DNA of 64,000 bases from Aquila chrysaetos chrysaetos (Eukaryota; Chordata; Aves; Accipitriformes; Accipitridae): NCBI RefSeq assembly GCF_900496995.4, contig NC_044024.1, forward strand, positions 1,612,001 to 1,676,000, written 5' to 3'. Of this stretch, positions 25,513 to 37,715 are shown piece after piece (positions within the stretch are counted from its first letter, which is position 1; every line of letters begins with the position of its first letter). The translations under genes and the position numbers were made by a program. The notes below the pieces were generated by a model. The model was not told where the DNA came from and ran no database searches. It worked only from the letters and a program-made list of their open reading frames with translations.

Positions 25513-26358
25513 GGGCGGGCGACCCTGCGGCTGGAGAGCTCTGCACAGCTCAGCTTTAAATCTGCTCCTCCGGCCCACCGCCTTTTACGGTGCAAATCCT
25601 GTTCCCTGCGCACCACTGCTCCCCTCCTGGGGTGGTTTTGATTATTTGATTTTTTTTTTTAATTTTTTTTTTTTTAACCCCCCCCCGCCCTTGCCCTGCA
25701 ACCAAGATGCATCAGCCTTTTTTTGGGGGGGGGGTCGTCCCCCCCCCCGTCCCTTGCCCCCCGAACTGTGCAGGACAGGTTGGCTTCTGCCTCCAATTTT
25801 CCTCGCTGGCGTACGGAGCCCCTGGGAGCCGTGGTGCCCGGGGGGGCTCGCCTGTCCCGAGAGCCTCTGGGAGAGCAAGAGCGGAGCTGGGGCCTCCGCT
25901 CGCAAACTTAGCTCATTTTTTCCAGGCACGAAACCTCGCTGCAAGCAGGATAAGCTGGAGGAAGGAGTTTCCTCCCCTTTGAGCCTCGCGAGCGGATGGC
26001 CCGCTCCCCAAAGGTGCTGGGTGGCTTTGCTGGGGGGGGGATCCCGGGGGTCAGGGGGGGAGCGGAGACCCAAAGCCCTGCCTCAGCACCCCGGCAGCCC
26101 TTGCCTTGCTGGTTATCAATGCATGGCGGGGAGAAGGAGTGGGGGGGGGCAGGACAAAAATAGCTTTGATAAAGCTGCGAGTTTGGAAACTCTTCCTCCT
26201 ACTTGGCAGCGGGCAGCCGTTCCGCTGCGCCGGCCTCGGCTGCTCCCGGGAAAGCCGGGCTCGCGCCTTCCAGTGGGTATTTGGATTCTGCAGTTTCCCA
26301 TAATAAAATCTAAGTAAGTGTTGAACCGGAGAGAACCCGCACTATCTGGTCATTGCTT

Positions 26359-26374
26359 CCCCCCCCCCCCCCCC
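26359..26374 (+). repeat. C16 homopolymer
   Basis: A run of 16 C residues in EDA intron 1, between TT dinucleotides. The length is uncertain for the usual homopolymer reasons. Similar runs occur at 35,811-35,822 (G12), 43,879-43,892 (G14) and 47,338-47,351 (C14). Confidence 0.85.
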
Positions 26375-29300
26375 TTCAGTCCTTAAGCGGTGTCAGCATA
26401 AAGTGAGTCGGAGCAGCTTGATGTCGTGTTGGAATTCTTAGGTTGTCTTGTAATAGCATGCGGCTGAAGTTCCTTTCGTGTTATCGTGCTGGATCTGTTT
26501 AGTCTTTAGAGCTCTTCTTTCCAGCGAATGTATAATGAAATACCAGGATAAATAGTTGAGGCATTCATAAATTACAGCGTTAGATAATTTGTCTCTGGAT
26601 GTGTACGAAGATCCAAGCGTCGCTTGCTACAGCTGACATACTCCAGATAAGGTAATGCTAATTATTTATTTCTTTATTTTACATCTGGCCTGTCAGGCGT
26701 AAGATGAAAAATTCTTTTGGACATATTGAAGCAGTTGGTTGTGAGAGAAAGTTTCCTTGTAGTAAGGGCACGTGAAACGCGAAGTTTAATGGGCAGCGTA
26801 CAGCTTGCAGCCTAACTGCTGGCACCGAAAACGCTCTGTTTGGAAACTGGTGCTGTGACAACGTGTAATTAATGTTATTTGTAGTAGTGCTGCTCTCCTG
26901 TTTCTCACTGACTTTTCTGCCTTACTGCTCGCTTGAGTCTGTGTGCAGCTAAAAAAACCCACCTTCTGTGTCTTAGGATGCTGTGAATATATCCCTTCTG
27001 CGATTAAAGCAAGGAAATGAGGTATTTGCAAACAGCCTTATTTAAGAAGTTACTGTCAACAGTGTGAAAAGCTTTGGGGTATGTATGGGGTTCCCAGCTG
27101 CTTTCCAGCCGGTAGCAGCCAAGCTGCGCTGCTGCTAAATCCAAAGTGGGGTCCCGTGCACGTGTGTCGGGAGGCAGATGCTTACATAAATTAAGCAGAA
27201 ATTACTAAATAATTATTTCAAGAGATCCGATCAATGACATCTCTCTCCCAGGGACCGGTCAGGGTCGGGGTGCATTGGGGGGATCCAGTGTCCTGATAAA
27301 GACGGTGCTGTGAGCCCTCAAACGGTCCTTTCGCTGTGTTTAGTTATGCGAAGTATTTTCAGTAAAGAGGCCGAGTAATGACTGCATGCATTGCGATTGT
27401 ACAAACTGATTTTAAAAAACAAAAATATTCCTCTCCATGACCATTTCCCCCCCCGCCCCGCTTCCTGACCCGAGGCGGGAGGGAGAGGAGCGGGGGGAAG
27501 GACGGGGAGCGATGGTCAGCACCGAGATTTTGGCAGAAATCTCGCCTGGCCACGTGCCAGAAATGACCTCATGACAGGAGTGAGATTTGGCAGCTCGATA
27601 ACGCCCCGCTTCCCTATCTTACAGGGTAGTCAAATATGTAACTCATTTAAGATACAAGGGCAATTTTTCATGGCAGAGGTTGAGGCATTGTAGTTCACAT
27701 CTTTGTCCCAGAAGCTGCGGGGCGTTGCATCACCAGTTTGGCTTCAAGATGAAAAGTCTGTTAGTGCCGCTTTAATTCATCGACTCTTCGATTGCTGTCC
27801 CTCTGAGATGCGATAGCAGATTTGGGGATCAGTGGTACATGCAGCCTTGACTGACGTTATAAAATCTAAATAATCCCTTCAGACGGACACGCTGTGGAAC
27901 ACAAAAGTGATTCTGTCGGCGCGTTCGTTAGCGTTCGGCAGGCACTTCGCTAATGGCTCCGCTCGCAGACGAGAGGCAGCAGGGTACTATGTACCGCTCA
28001 TTAAAATACTTTATGCCTAAACTAGATCGTGTTTTGTTGTCAAAAAAATCATCCCTGTAATAGTTGAGCCTCGCGGAGCATCATTTATGTGCTGCTTCTC
28101 CGAGCAAGTCCGTGTCGTGCCACGTTTCTGCAAAAACTTGTTTTTCGCAAATGCCAAGCGAAGCGCGTGCCCTTGTGAATGTCCCGAGACGGGCTTAAAA
28201 GTTGCCAAAGTCTGCCTCTTGGAATAAGATCAAATACCCATCAGATCCGACCGATCAAACTCCTTGTGGAGGCCGGGGAGGGCTGTCTGATTGTCGTGGC
28301 CGGGGGCGGCTGCCGAGTCATCCAAAAAAATGTGCTGAGCAGGAATTGGGTTACCAGCGTTTACCTTCACCAGCACCGATGGTGTCCGTTCCCAGGTCTC
28401 CACCTCTCGCCTTTTTAATGAGGGACGTACCCGCTTTCGAGAAGCGCTTACATCAGCATTCTTGCCAATAGCATTGCTTTCCTGCCAGTATTTTTAATTC
28501 CACCAAAGCAACAGGTATAAACCCCCTAAATGTTCGTTTCCTTGGTTTTCTTCCCTCTCCCACCTGTATCCCTCCATCTCCTGAACTAGCAGTCAGGGTC
28601 CTCCTGTTCCAGTAGTTGTTAGGCAGTACACGGCCCCGTTAATTTATATCTGCCTTCTAAAAGCCTGCTTGCTCATTTGATAAGGAAATTACAGGAATAA
28701 AGCTTTAGAGGCGAAGTAGTGTTCTGCCTGTAGTCGTGGATAAAGAAATATAGTGAGGGTGAGGGTGTGCAACTTAGTCTATGCACACTGCTTTTCTTTT
28801 TTTTTAATATTTAGTAAAAATGAATAACTGGCTTTACTTGAGGGGAAGGTAGGAAAAGATTTAGGGAGTAATATATAGGTTTTTCTCTGTTTCTGGTCAG
28901 GATGCTGTGGCAGAGTAATTCTTGGTGAATTATTTGGGCGGTTTCACCTGGAGAAGGGCTGTGGCATGTTGGCCTCTAACCAGCTGTGGGAAAGGGCCGT
29001 TGGTTGTAGAGGACAGACGGACATCGCATTGTCTTTCACACTCAGTCTGTTGTTCACCCTCTGCCACCCAAGGGTCGTAACGGAAAATAGGGAATTGTGG
29101 CCAGGTACTTGCTGCTGTCTGTTCTCAGAATGGTTGTACGGTAGCTTCTCAAACTGATGTTGTCAGTCCAGTGTAAGTAGCTCTATACTGAAAATGGAGT
29201 ATTGGAGGTTGGTCAGAACACCTTGGCAAGACTTACATAGTGTAAAAGCAGAAGGGTGTTAGTGCTCAGCCATGAGGGCACCTTGGTGTCTTTTGCCTCA

Positions 29301-30600
29301 CTAATGTGAAATCGCAATTATTTTGCCCTTTCTTCTCAATTCCAGCTCCAGAATAAAAGGCAGCATTCAGGAGCGATTTGCACAACATGCTCTCAATGGG
29401 TCTAAAAGGCATTAAAGCTGCTCCAGAGACTTCTCCCTCCCCGAGCATACCTCGAGCTCATCCATGCACGTTCATCCCCGCGTCTGGTTCCTGCATCCCG
29501 AGCCGGGAGGCTGCGCCGGCGCGTGATGGATTGGGATCGAGCCGAAACCCGACAGCACGCTGAAAGCTTTGAGCAGAGGGTCTTGTTGGAAACGCTTCTC
29601 CAGCCTTAGCCCCCTCCGAAAGCAGCCTCTGCGCGGTGCCCTGCGGGGCACTAACCTTGAAAGACCTGTTCAGGGCTCCTGCTTTGGTGTTTCATGACTT
29701 CTGATCCCGGCTTAGTGGAAACCCCGGGTCTCTGCAGGCAGAGGGAAGATGGTGTTTAGGGATGCGCTTCATGGTGGGTTTTCCCTCGAATTAGACTTGG
29801 CGGTCTTGGTTGTAGCTGGAGGATGCTCTTACAGGGCAATAAAGGGAGACCGCAGCGCGCTATCTGGCTAATAACTCGTCGGGGCTCTGGTAACCTTCAT
29901 TCACGTTTGAACGGTGCCCGTCCCTCGACAGAGAGGATAACATTCCTGAGGCTGCGTGAGGTTTGGGGTCTATGCCGGGAAGAGGGGCTGCAGCGGGGTT
30001 GCCTGATACCAAATAGAAAACATATTTCTGCTACTATGCCTATGAATATTCTGTGCAAAATCTGGCATGAGTATATCAACTCCTCCCTCAAAAAAGAAAA
30101 CGGTACAGAATGGCAGTGGCTGCTGGGGACGCTGCATGAATTGGAAAATTTGAAGTACAGCATGAGCTTCACCCCGAGTCTTTGAGGTGCATCCCTGCGT
30201 GTGCCGTAGGTTTAACTCCCGGCGTGCGGAGGAACCGTCTCCTTCGGCTGCGTGGGGACTGCCCGGCTGGTGTGCTGCCGGGCTCCCGCCGCCTTGGGCA
30301 CCTTCCTGCCCTGCCGACTTCGGGGTTTATGATGCCGCATGGGTGCGTTTCGTTCTGCCTCCCGACATCGAGCAGGCGAGACGGACGCCGTGTCGCATGC
30401 GGTGGGATGTCACCGCTCGCGAGCTGTTTGGCTGCGAAGGCTGGAGCTTAGGAATTCCCCTTTGGAAAGGGGGGAAACCGTCAGCGAGAAAATAGATAGC
30501 TGTGGATCTGGGGTCCCTGAGCGCAGGTCGGCTGCAGGCGCGTCTCGCCGGGGACACCCTCAAAGTGCTGGGGATGCTGGCGAGAATAGTGAGGAGGTGT

Positions 30601-30641
30601 TAAAAAAAAAAAAAAAACCAAAAACAACAACAACAAAAAAA
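30601..30641 (+). repeat. A-rich simple tract with CAA repeats
   Basis: A run of about 15 A residues followed by CCAAAAACAACAACAACAAA. It has no visible target-site duplication or preceding element body, so I treat it as simple sequence rather than the tail of a retrocopy. Confidence 0.8.
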
Positions 30642-30884
30642 TGTCCCATCTAGGAGAGAAGAAGCAGTAGGAAAATATGAAATATATTTTGCAACTGCTG
30701 TCTCAAAGCTTGTGTCAACATCAGGCGGATTATCTACCCCGGGGAGAGCGCAGGCAGCCTCGCTCTGTGGCCAGTGGGGGACAAGTATGAAGTTAATTCA
30801 GCGATGCACAGGAAGGAGGACAGGCTTCAGCTCACGGAGGAACGCGGGGATGCCGATATCTCGTTGGAAACAGAAAAACACAGG

Positions 30885-31110
30885 AATAACGCATCCCGAC
30901 GGGGTCGGCCCCGGCATCCCGCCCGCGCCGAGGGGAGCAGGTGCCGAGGGCAGGGCGCAGCGGTCGGCGCGCGCCCAGCGTGCGTGCGCTATAGAAATAA
31001 CGGAGCGAGCGGCCAAGCGCGCAGCCGAAGCGAGCAGCCGTCGCTTGAGCCGCTGTCCCGAGGAGGCTGGCCGGTGGGACGGCGTGCGCCCGGAGCGCGG
31101 TCCTTCCTTC
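30885..31110. promoter_or_regulatory. Intragenic CpG-rich patch (about 31.0 kb)
   Basis: A block of about 225 bases with frequent CpG and GCGC motifs, sharply set off from AT-rich DNA that follows after 31,170. It contains GGTCGGCGCGCGCCC and GAGCGAGCGGCC. Such an isolated patch inside a large intron could mark an alternative promoter, an enhancer with unmethylated CpGs, or just a GC-rich relic. No start site or ORF of note is linked to it. Confidence 0.45.
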
Positions 31111-32487
31111 CTTTCCAGGCTCTTGCGAGCTCTGCCCCGTCTTCCCCTTCCGGAGCTGAGCTTGCCGGTGTATTTTCTTTATTTTTATTTTCTGCTCGTT
31201 CCGTTAAGGGTAAATGGTGCAACTTCGTGCAAGGGCTAGGAGTTTTTATCAGCGTTTATTGAATTCCTTGATGGAGAACGTTGTTGTTGCCAAAGTAAGT
31301 GTTTGACCGACACGTGACCAAAGTTGCAGGGTTTTTCCACAATTTTTAGATGAGTTAACTGGCAAACACTCAAACCTGTGTTTTTAAGAACGCTCGGTGG
31401 CATTCCAAAGTTATCTTTCACTTAACCTCAGAGTACGTAGTGCTTTATATCAAACCGATATTATTCTAACCTTTTAACGTTATTTTTCTTACCGCATAAT
31501 ACTATAAATCTTCTCTGCTCTTCCATACACATGTAGTATCTTGTAATGCTAATTAAACTGCACATTATCCTAATTTTGCTCTCATACTAATCCAATATAT
31601 TTTTCTTGACTGGAAGCCAAACCCTGAGAGCTTCGGAGCATGCAAAGCTCCCATTCCAGTCTTATTATATGTTAATGACTTTATATTTTAATATCTTTCA
31701 ACACTTTAAGAGGATGTTATTTTTAGAGGTGTCTGGCTGCGAAAGGTAACCCGCGTGCGAGAGGCTGAGGGTTTTTTGTGAATGTGAAGCACTAAGTAAG
31801 CTCTGTGCAGTGAGTAAGTGGTAAGCGTGTCTCTGAAGATGTGTAATCTGTCAGAATTCATTGTGCACAAGTACAAAATTACAGTGAGATTTGGATGCAA
31901 TTTTAAAATAGTTAACTGTCTTTATAGGAGAGGAAAATAAAACCCTTGCCTAGACTTTTACATGTTGCAGTTGTAAGTGCTCTCTTGTTAAACTCTTGGG
32001 GAAACACACTGTTTTTGTATGCTAATGGTGCTGATGCCAGTTGGGCCTGAATGCTACTATAACAGAAATAATTACTCGCAGATGGGTGGATATTAAAATG
32101 AGCTCTTTCCATAAGCCCAAATAAAATTCTGTTGTAAGTGCAAAGTACTAAATATGCAAGATTGTATTGATGAAATGCCAGTGCTATAATGTTTTCCAAA
32201 TGGCAAGTGCCAGCATCCTCCTGCTGAAGCTCCACCTCGGCTGCAGCTTGTCGTTCTCCAGTCTATCTGCACTTCCTCAGAAATGGCTCTCGCAGCAGGA
32301 GAAACAGAACAGCAACTTGAAATGATATGTAAATCTGCAAGCGATTTAGCTCTGCGCGCTGTGCCTCCTGTCTGCGCATGGAAAGGAGGAATACCGTGCA
32401 AAGCTGAACCCCTGCCTCCGGCGCTTTCTTCTTGGTCACATTCATTCAGGAGGCCTAAATGCATCGAGAAAAGTGGGGGATGCTGGC

Positions 32488-33655
32488 AGCGGGCATCGCG
32501 GTGCGTGGCTTTGCAGCGGCGGGCATTGCACAGCATGTTGTGTTGCAGGGCTTTGCAGTGATGAGTGTTAAGCAGTGTGGCATGGCATAGCATGGCTTTG
32601 CAACGGCCGGTGTTGCAGGGCATGGCATGGCGTTGCATGGCATGGCATTTGCATGGCTTTGCAACAGCTGACGTTGCGTGGCATGGCGTTGCGTGGCTTT
32701 GCAACAGCCGGCGTTGCAGGGCATGGTGTTGCATTGCATGGCATTTGCATGGCTTTGCAACAGTCGATGTTGCGTGGCATGGCATTGCATGGCTTTGCAA
32801 CAGCTGCCGTTGCAGGGCATGGCGTTGCATGACTTTGCAACGGCCAGCGTTGCAGGGCATGGCATGGCGTTGCATGACTTTGCAACGGCCGGCGTTGCAG
32901 GGCATGGCATGGCGTTGCATGACTTTGCAACGGCCGGCGTTGCAGGGCATGGCATGGCGTTGCATGACTTTGCAACGGCCGGCGTTGCAGGGCATGGCAT
33001 GGCGTTGCATGACTTTGCAACGGCCGGCGTTGCAGGGCATGGCATGGCGTTGCAGGGCATGGCTTTGCAACGGCCGGCGTTGCAGGGCATGGCATGGCGT
33101 TGCATGGCTTTGCAACGGCCGGCGTTGCGTGGCATGGCATGGCGTTGCATGGCTTTGCAACGGCCGGCGTTGCAGGGCATGGCATGGCGTTGCATGGCTT
33201 TGCAACGGCCGGCGTTGCAGGGCATGGCATGGCGTTGCATGGCTTTGCAACGGCCGGCGTTGCAGGGCATGGCATGGCGTTGCAGGGCATGGCTTTGCAA
33301 CGGCCGGCGTTGCATGGCATGGCATGGCGTTGCATGGCTTTGCAACGGCCGGCGTTGCAGGGCATGGCATGGCGTTGCATGGCTTTGCAACGGCCGGCGT
33401 TGCAGGGCATGGCGTTGCGTGGCATGGCGTTGCATGGCTTTGCAGCGGCCAGCGTTGCGTGGCGTGGTGGTGTGTCGCTTGGCTTTTCAGCGGTGAGCGT
33501 TAATCAGCGTGGGGTTGCAGGGCTTTGCAGCAGCGGGTGCCGCATGGCACGGTGTGGCTTCGCGGCGGCACGGCGTTGCGTGGCAAGGTGTTGTGTTGCA
33601 TGGGGTCGCGGTCACTGCGTGTTGTTGGATTTGCGTGGCTTTGCAGCAGGACTTT
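32488..33655 (+). repeat. 45-bp GC-rich minisatellite array in EDA intron 1
   Basis: About 24 tandem units occupy 1.17 kb. The core unit is 45 bp and consists of GGCATGGCATGGCGTTGCAT, then GGCTTTGCAACGGCCGGCGT, then TGCAG. Anchors of TTTGCAAC recur every 45 bases from about 32,877 to 33,382. Two spacings of 50 bases (33,012 to 33,062 and 33,242 to 33,292) arise from an extra AGGGC. Five consecutive core units carry GACTTTGC in place of GGCTTTGC. Units at both ends are shorter and much more diverged, the pattern expected when unequal exchange homogenises the middle. Each core unit contains the inverted repeat TGCAACG-GCCGG-CGTTGCA. The unit has no stop codon in any of six frames, which creates spurious reading frames of up to 425 codons. 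Confidence 0.97.
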
Positions 33656-36600
33656 GACGCGGTGGCTGGGAGGAGGAGAGGCGTGGGGAAGGCTCACCCC
33701 CCCTGCCCCTCCTGGCAGAGCTGCCTCTAGTTCGATGGGCTAAATTTGGGCGAGCACAGAGCTGCCAGCCAGCCACGGAAAGGATGGCAAACGTGGCTTT
33801 GCAAGAGGAGGCCCTCCTTGTCTCTGCTGTTTTTACCTCCTTTACAAGAGGCCCGGTGTGCCAGGAGCAGCCCCTTGGTGACAAAGCAGGGTAAATACCC
33901 GATCCCCTGGGGCAATGGGCTGGCTGCCTTTAATCCCTCTTTGCAATTCATTTTACCTCTGTGTTTTAAATCCCTCTTGAGGCACATAACAAGGTGGAAG
34001 GGGGAAGACGGTGAGAAAGTTTCTTAAGCCAGCGCTTGCAGCAAAATCCACCTCTGAGCGTGTAACAGCTCTGTAATTGTAAATTATATAGGGGTGGAAG
34101 AGTTGGGGAGCTGCTCTGTCGGGGTCGTGGGGCCAAGGCTGAGCCACGTCCCTGGTGGCTCCGGCTCCAGGCTCGGACCAGCACCGATGCTCCTGGCCGT
34201 GCTCCGGGATGTCCTGTGGCTCTTCTGGTCGCCCCATGATAATTAAGCTGGGTGCTGCCGCTCCTGCACGCTGCTCCCTCGGATAAACCTCCTCAAACCT
34301 CCTTAACCGGCTGCTCCGTTGTCCTGTCCCGTCTCCGTTTTCCGTTTCGTATCTTAAGGAGTGCGATGGTGGCGTTGCTCCTCGGAGAGCATCTCCTCCG
34401 TCCTTCGCTCCCTGGCAGCCCCTTGCTGCCCTGCTGGGGAGCGGGAGGTGGCCGGTGCTCCCTCGGCCGGGACCCTCTGTCAAAAGTGCTGCCCCCAGGA
34501 GTCAGGCTTGCGTGTCTCAAGGGAATGCTATCCCTCCGCTTTTGGTTTTTCAGTTGTTCTATTCCACGTTCTCCATCGCCCTTACAGTCAGCGTTTCTCT
34601 ATAGGTCCGCGCGTGTGGGGGTTTTGTTTTTCTGTGTGGGAAAAAACCCAACCAACGCTAAGCGCTTGCAACAGGAGAAAAGATGAGACCAGTGCTCCTG
34701 ATGGTAGGTCCCGTGCTGGAGCAAGAAAATGGGTATTTAGGCTATGTTGACTGCAGATGCTCATCTGGTCCTGCTCCCTCTGGGGGCAGCCCTGGTGAGG
34801 AAGGGGCTGCTTAGGGAAGAGAAAATAATGTCATGCATCTAGATACACAGCAAACACCTCCTTTGCTTTAGTGGCGAGAAGACATAAATACAGTGTACCT
34901 TGTCCAGCAGGAAAAAAAAAAATCTTTGGCTTCTTGCTTTCATTTTCTCATCCGTGAAGCGGCAGCGGCTTTTCCCAGGTTTCCCAGGGAAGCGTGGGAC
35001 TGTGGGCACTGCGTGGGGCAGGCACTAACGGCCTGAACAGACTTCACGCGATCCTTCCAGTCTTCTCCATGTGCTGGGCTCAGTGAAATGAATCCAGGAA
35101 ATAACTTTGGAGCAATGATTTCCTTCGACCTTGCAAATAAGTTGCTGAGCTACTGCTAACCTTAACCAGCACTTTTTAAAAATTATCCTCTGGGATAGGA
35201 AAATAGGATAAATCATTTAAAGCTGATAGCTGGAATGGTTGCTGCCCTGCTGTGACACTGAGAGGACTAAACAGTTCAGACTGAGAAATGAGAGTTTTAT
35301 TTTTCTTCTTTACTGCAGTTGTGGGGTGCTGCCATTCTGCCTGTCGGTGCATTTTACCTGGGTTCTCATCAGACGATGAGAAACCTGGGGCTGCAGGAGT
35401 TAGGAGGGGTGGCGTTTCTGCCTGGAAAGCTTTAATTCTCATGCTCTCCCATAAAACATACCCTATGGCAGAAAAATCAGATCAAAATAGGAATTGCTGG
35501 ACGTGCAGCTGATGAGGTGTATGTAGAGAGCAGGATGAAAACGTGTAAAGAAAATAGTTGGTTTTTAACTGCAGCTGTTACTATCTTTTTAGTGATAATG
35601 AACTAAATTAGTACGTTGGCTGCCTTTGAGCTATGGCTAGGCTTGTTGGCGCTTGCTGGGTTTGTGGTGTTAACTCTTGCTGGGAAGCTGGGTGATCCTG
35701 GGTGAGGGGAGGCCTTGCTCACCCGCTCCCACCGGGACCTGACTTACCTCTGTGCCGTTGGAGTAAATTGTGGGAGATTTTATCTTTTGAACATCTAAAG
35801 GAGACCTTTTGGGGGGGGGGGGTAAAGCTTAAAGATGGTAATTGTCATTTTTAAAGGATTATTGTATCTTCTTTTTAGCAACACCTTTTTTGCTGGCTTG
35901 GGGTTTTCTTCTATTTCCTCTGTTGTTGAAAGGAGTTGTTTTGACTCAGAATATGGCTCGTGCACAGATTCCGGGACTGCGCAGAACTTGGTATTATCCG
36001 ACAGAATGAGCTTACCTGGAAAGTGCAGCTGTGTTACTGGTGATGCTGTGCTTTAATTCCAGCTCCTCGGGCAGCACAGCAGGATTGTTGTGCTGCTCTC
36101 CTCTTCGGTGGCTGCTGACCCATCTGCATCCCTGCCCAAAGCCCCTTTTGTTTTGCAGGTCCTGGAACTTAATTTTGAAAGCCCAAATGTACGAGTAAAC
36201 TGCACGTGAAAGATTTGAGCTCAGATCTAGGGATCAGTTACTTTTGCAGCATCGCTGCAGTTTTCCGGCCTCTGGTGGTGGAACAGGTAAATGGGGGAAA
36301 AAGGGGTTTTCCATGCCAAGGCTCACATGCCAGAGCTTCCAAGGCACTTCAGCAGAAAAATGTTTCTGATATGGCAGTGATGGGCTTTAAGGTGCAGGGT
36401 CCTGCTGCACCGAAACGGGCTGGATGTGCAGAATCACCCCAGTGACGTTAAATCCTTCTCCTACGATAACTGCTAGGAAAAAATTGAGACACTTCAAACT
36501 TTTTTAAAGCGAGGGGCCGGTGTCCTGGGGCATTCCTGGGCAGGGGCTGTTGGTGAACCATCTGCTTGAGGAGAACATCCCAGAGGCTCGCTGTCCTGGG

Positions 36601-37434
36601 GCTCGCTGCTGAGCAGCCCTTAGCCCAGGCTTTCCCAGACGTGGTTAGAAGCAGGTTCGGAGACTTACATTAACTCTATGTGAGAGCTCTTGGCTACTTA
36701 GTCCCCAGCACCATGTAGCCAGAAGCTGCGTATCTGCTGGTTGCTGCTTTAGGGGTTTTTTTGTTTTTTCTTTTTTGAAGGAGAAGTAAAACCCAGTCGG
36801 TTTGCTGCATGAGACCGAGTAACCCCAAATCGCTTTGTTCTGGTGCTGCTTCTGTTGGTGTTGCAGTATTCTTCTGGGGAAAACTTGTATTGCCTGAGCA
36901 CTGTCCTAGGATCGCTTGGGGTTTTGGAAGGTTTGGTGTGGTTTTTTGTTTTGTTTTTGTTTATATCTTCTTTACTGTCAGTGTGGGAAATCCCAGGAAT
37001 GCTGCTAACAAACAAGGTATTCAGGTAGCAAAGCTCATGGGAGGATGTTGAAAGAAAACACACGCAAACCTCTTTCCTACTGCATGCTTCCCTTCTGGGC
37101 TATATACGTTTTCACGAGTGAGTTTTCTCTCGTTTTTCTTAAGCAAAAGATTCAGTAAGCCACAGCTGGACTTTGCAGCAGGTCTTTGCTTTTGCTGATG
37201 CGGTGATAGGATTCGAGCTCATTCTTCAGTAGCAGCGATGCTGAGGCCTTGTTCAAAGTAGAAGGGAATGTGCGCGGGAAAAGTCCTTTGACTAAAGCCT
37301 TTAGCTGAGCCTGTGGAGGCTCAGCACTAATCTTGCTCAGCTGCACTTGGCCTCCGTGTCTGGCGAGACAGATGGATGAGAAACACCAAACCTTTTGCTC
37401 GTAGGGTGGATTTTCCTTAGGAGATGTTGGGAGC

Positions 37435-37715
37435 CTCCGTGCTCAGTACTCGTACGGATGCTGGTGTTTTTAATCCCTGGAGACCTCGGAGCTCCGTCCC
37501 GCGCATCGCCCGTGCGTGCTGGCGCGGTGCACGGGGGCTGTTTCTCGTTTCGGTCTCGACACCGGCGGCAGGCGATGGGCGAGAGCCTTGTACCGCCGTG
37601 CCGTGCCGTTCGGTGCCGGGAGCCGGACTGGTCTCCGCGGCTGCACGCTGCTACCTTGGCATCGTCCCTGGCTGCAAAGGTCCCGGCCGGCGGCGAAGTC
37701 ACGTAGCGGGGAGCA
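37435..37715. promoter_or_regulatory. Intragenic CpG-rich patch (about 37.6 kb)
   Basis: A second CpG-dense block in EDA intron 1 of about 280 bases, with clusters such as CCGTCCCGCGCATCGCCCG and CCGGCCGGCGGCGAAG. The flanks drop to ordinary composition. I see no exon-like reading frame or splice pair associated with it. The function is unknown. Confidence 0.4.

Larger units (their letters stand above)
24200..25560. promoter_or_regulatory. EDA: CpG island spanning the EDA promoter and exon 1
   Basis: CpG dinucleotides become dense from about 24,200 and stay so past exon 1 to roughly 25,560, with very high GC between 24,570 and 25,120. This is the expected setting of a vertebrate developmental-gene promoter. 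The start site is not visible. GC boxes and an upstream ORF suggest transcription begins somewhere between about 24,570 and 24,750. No well-placed TATA box is seen in that interval. Confidence 0.85.

Noticed and set aside
25109..26317. A 402-codon + strand frame directly after EDA exon 1
   Set aside because: It begins in the intron after the GTGGGT donor, is dominated by Gly, Pro and Ser from GC-rich and homopolymer sequence, and matches nothing in EDA.
32093..33503. Several overlapping open frames of 270-425 codons on both strands across the minisatellite
   Set aside because: All are repetitive readings of a unit that lacks stops in every frame. The same DNA would encode six different repetitive proteins, with no splice, promoter or codon-use evidence for any.
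32488..33655. CRISPR-like array
   Set aside because: Repeats are contiguous with no unique spacers, and the genome is a vertebrate one. This is a minisatellite.
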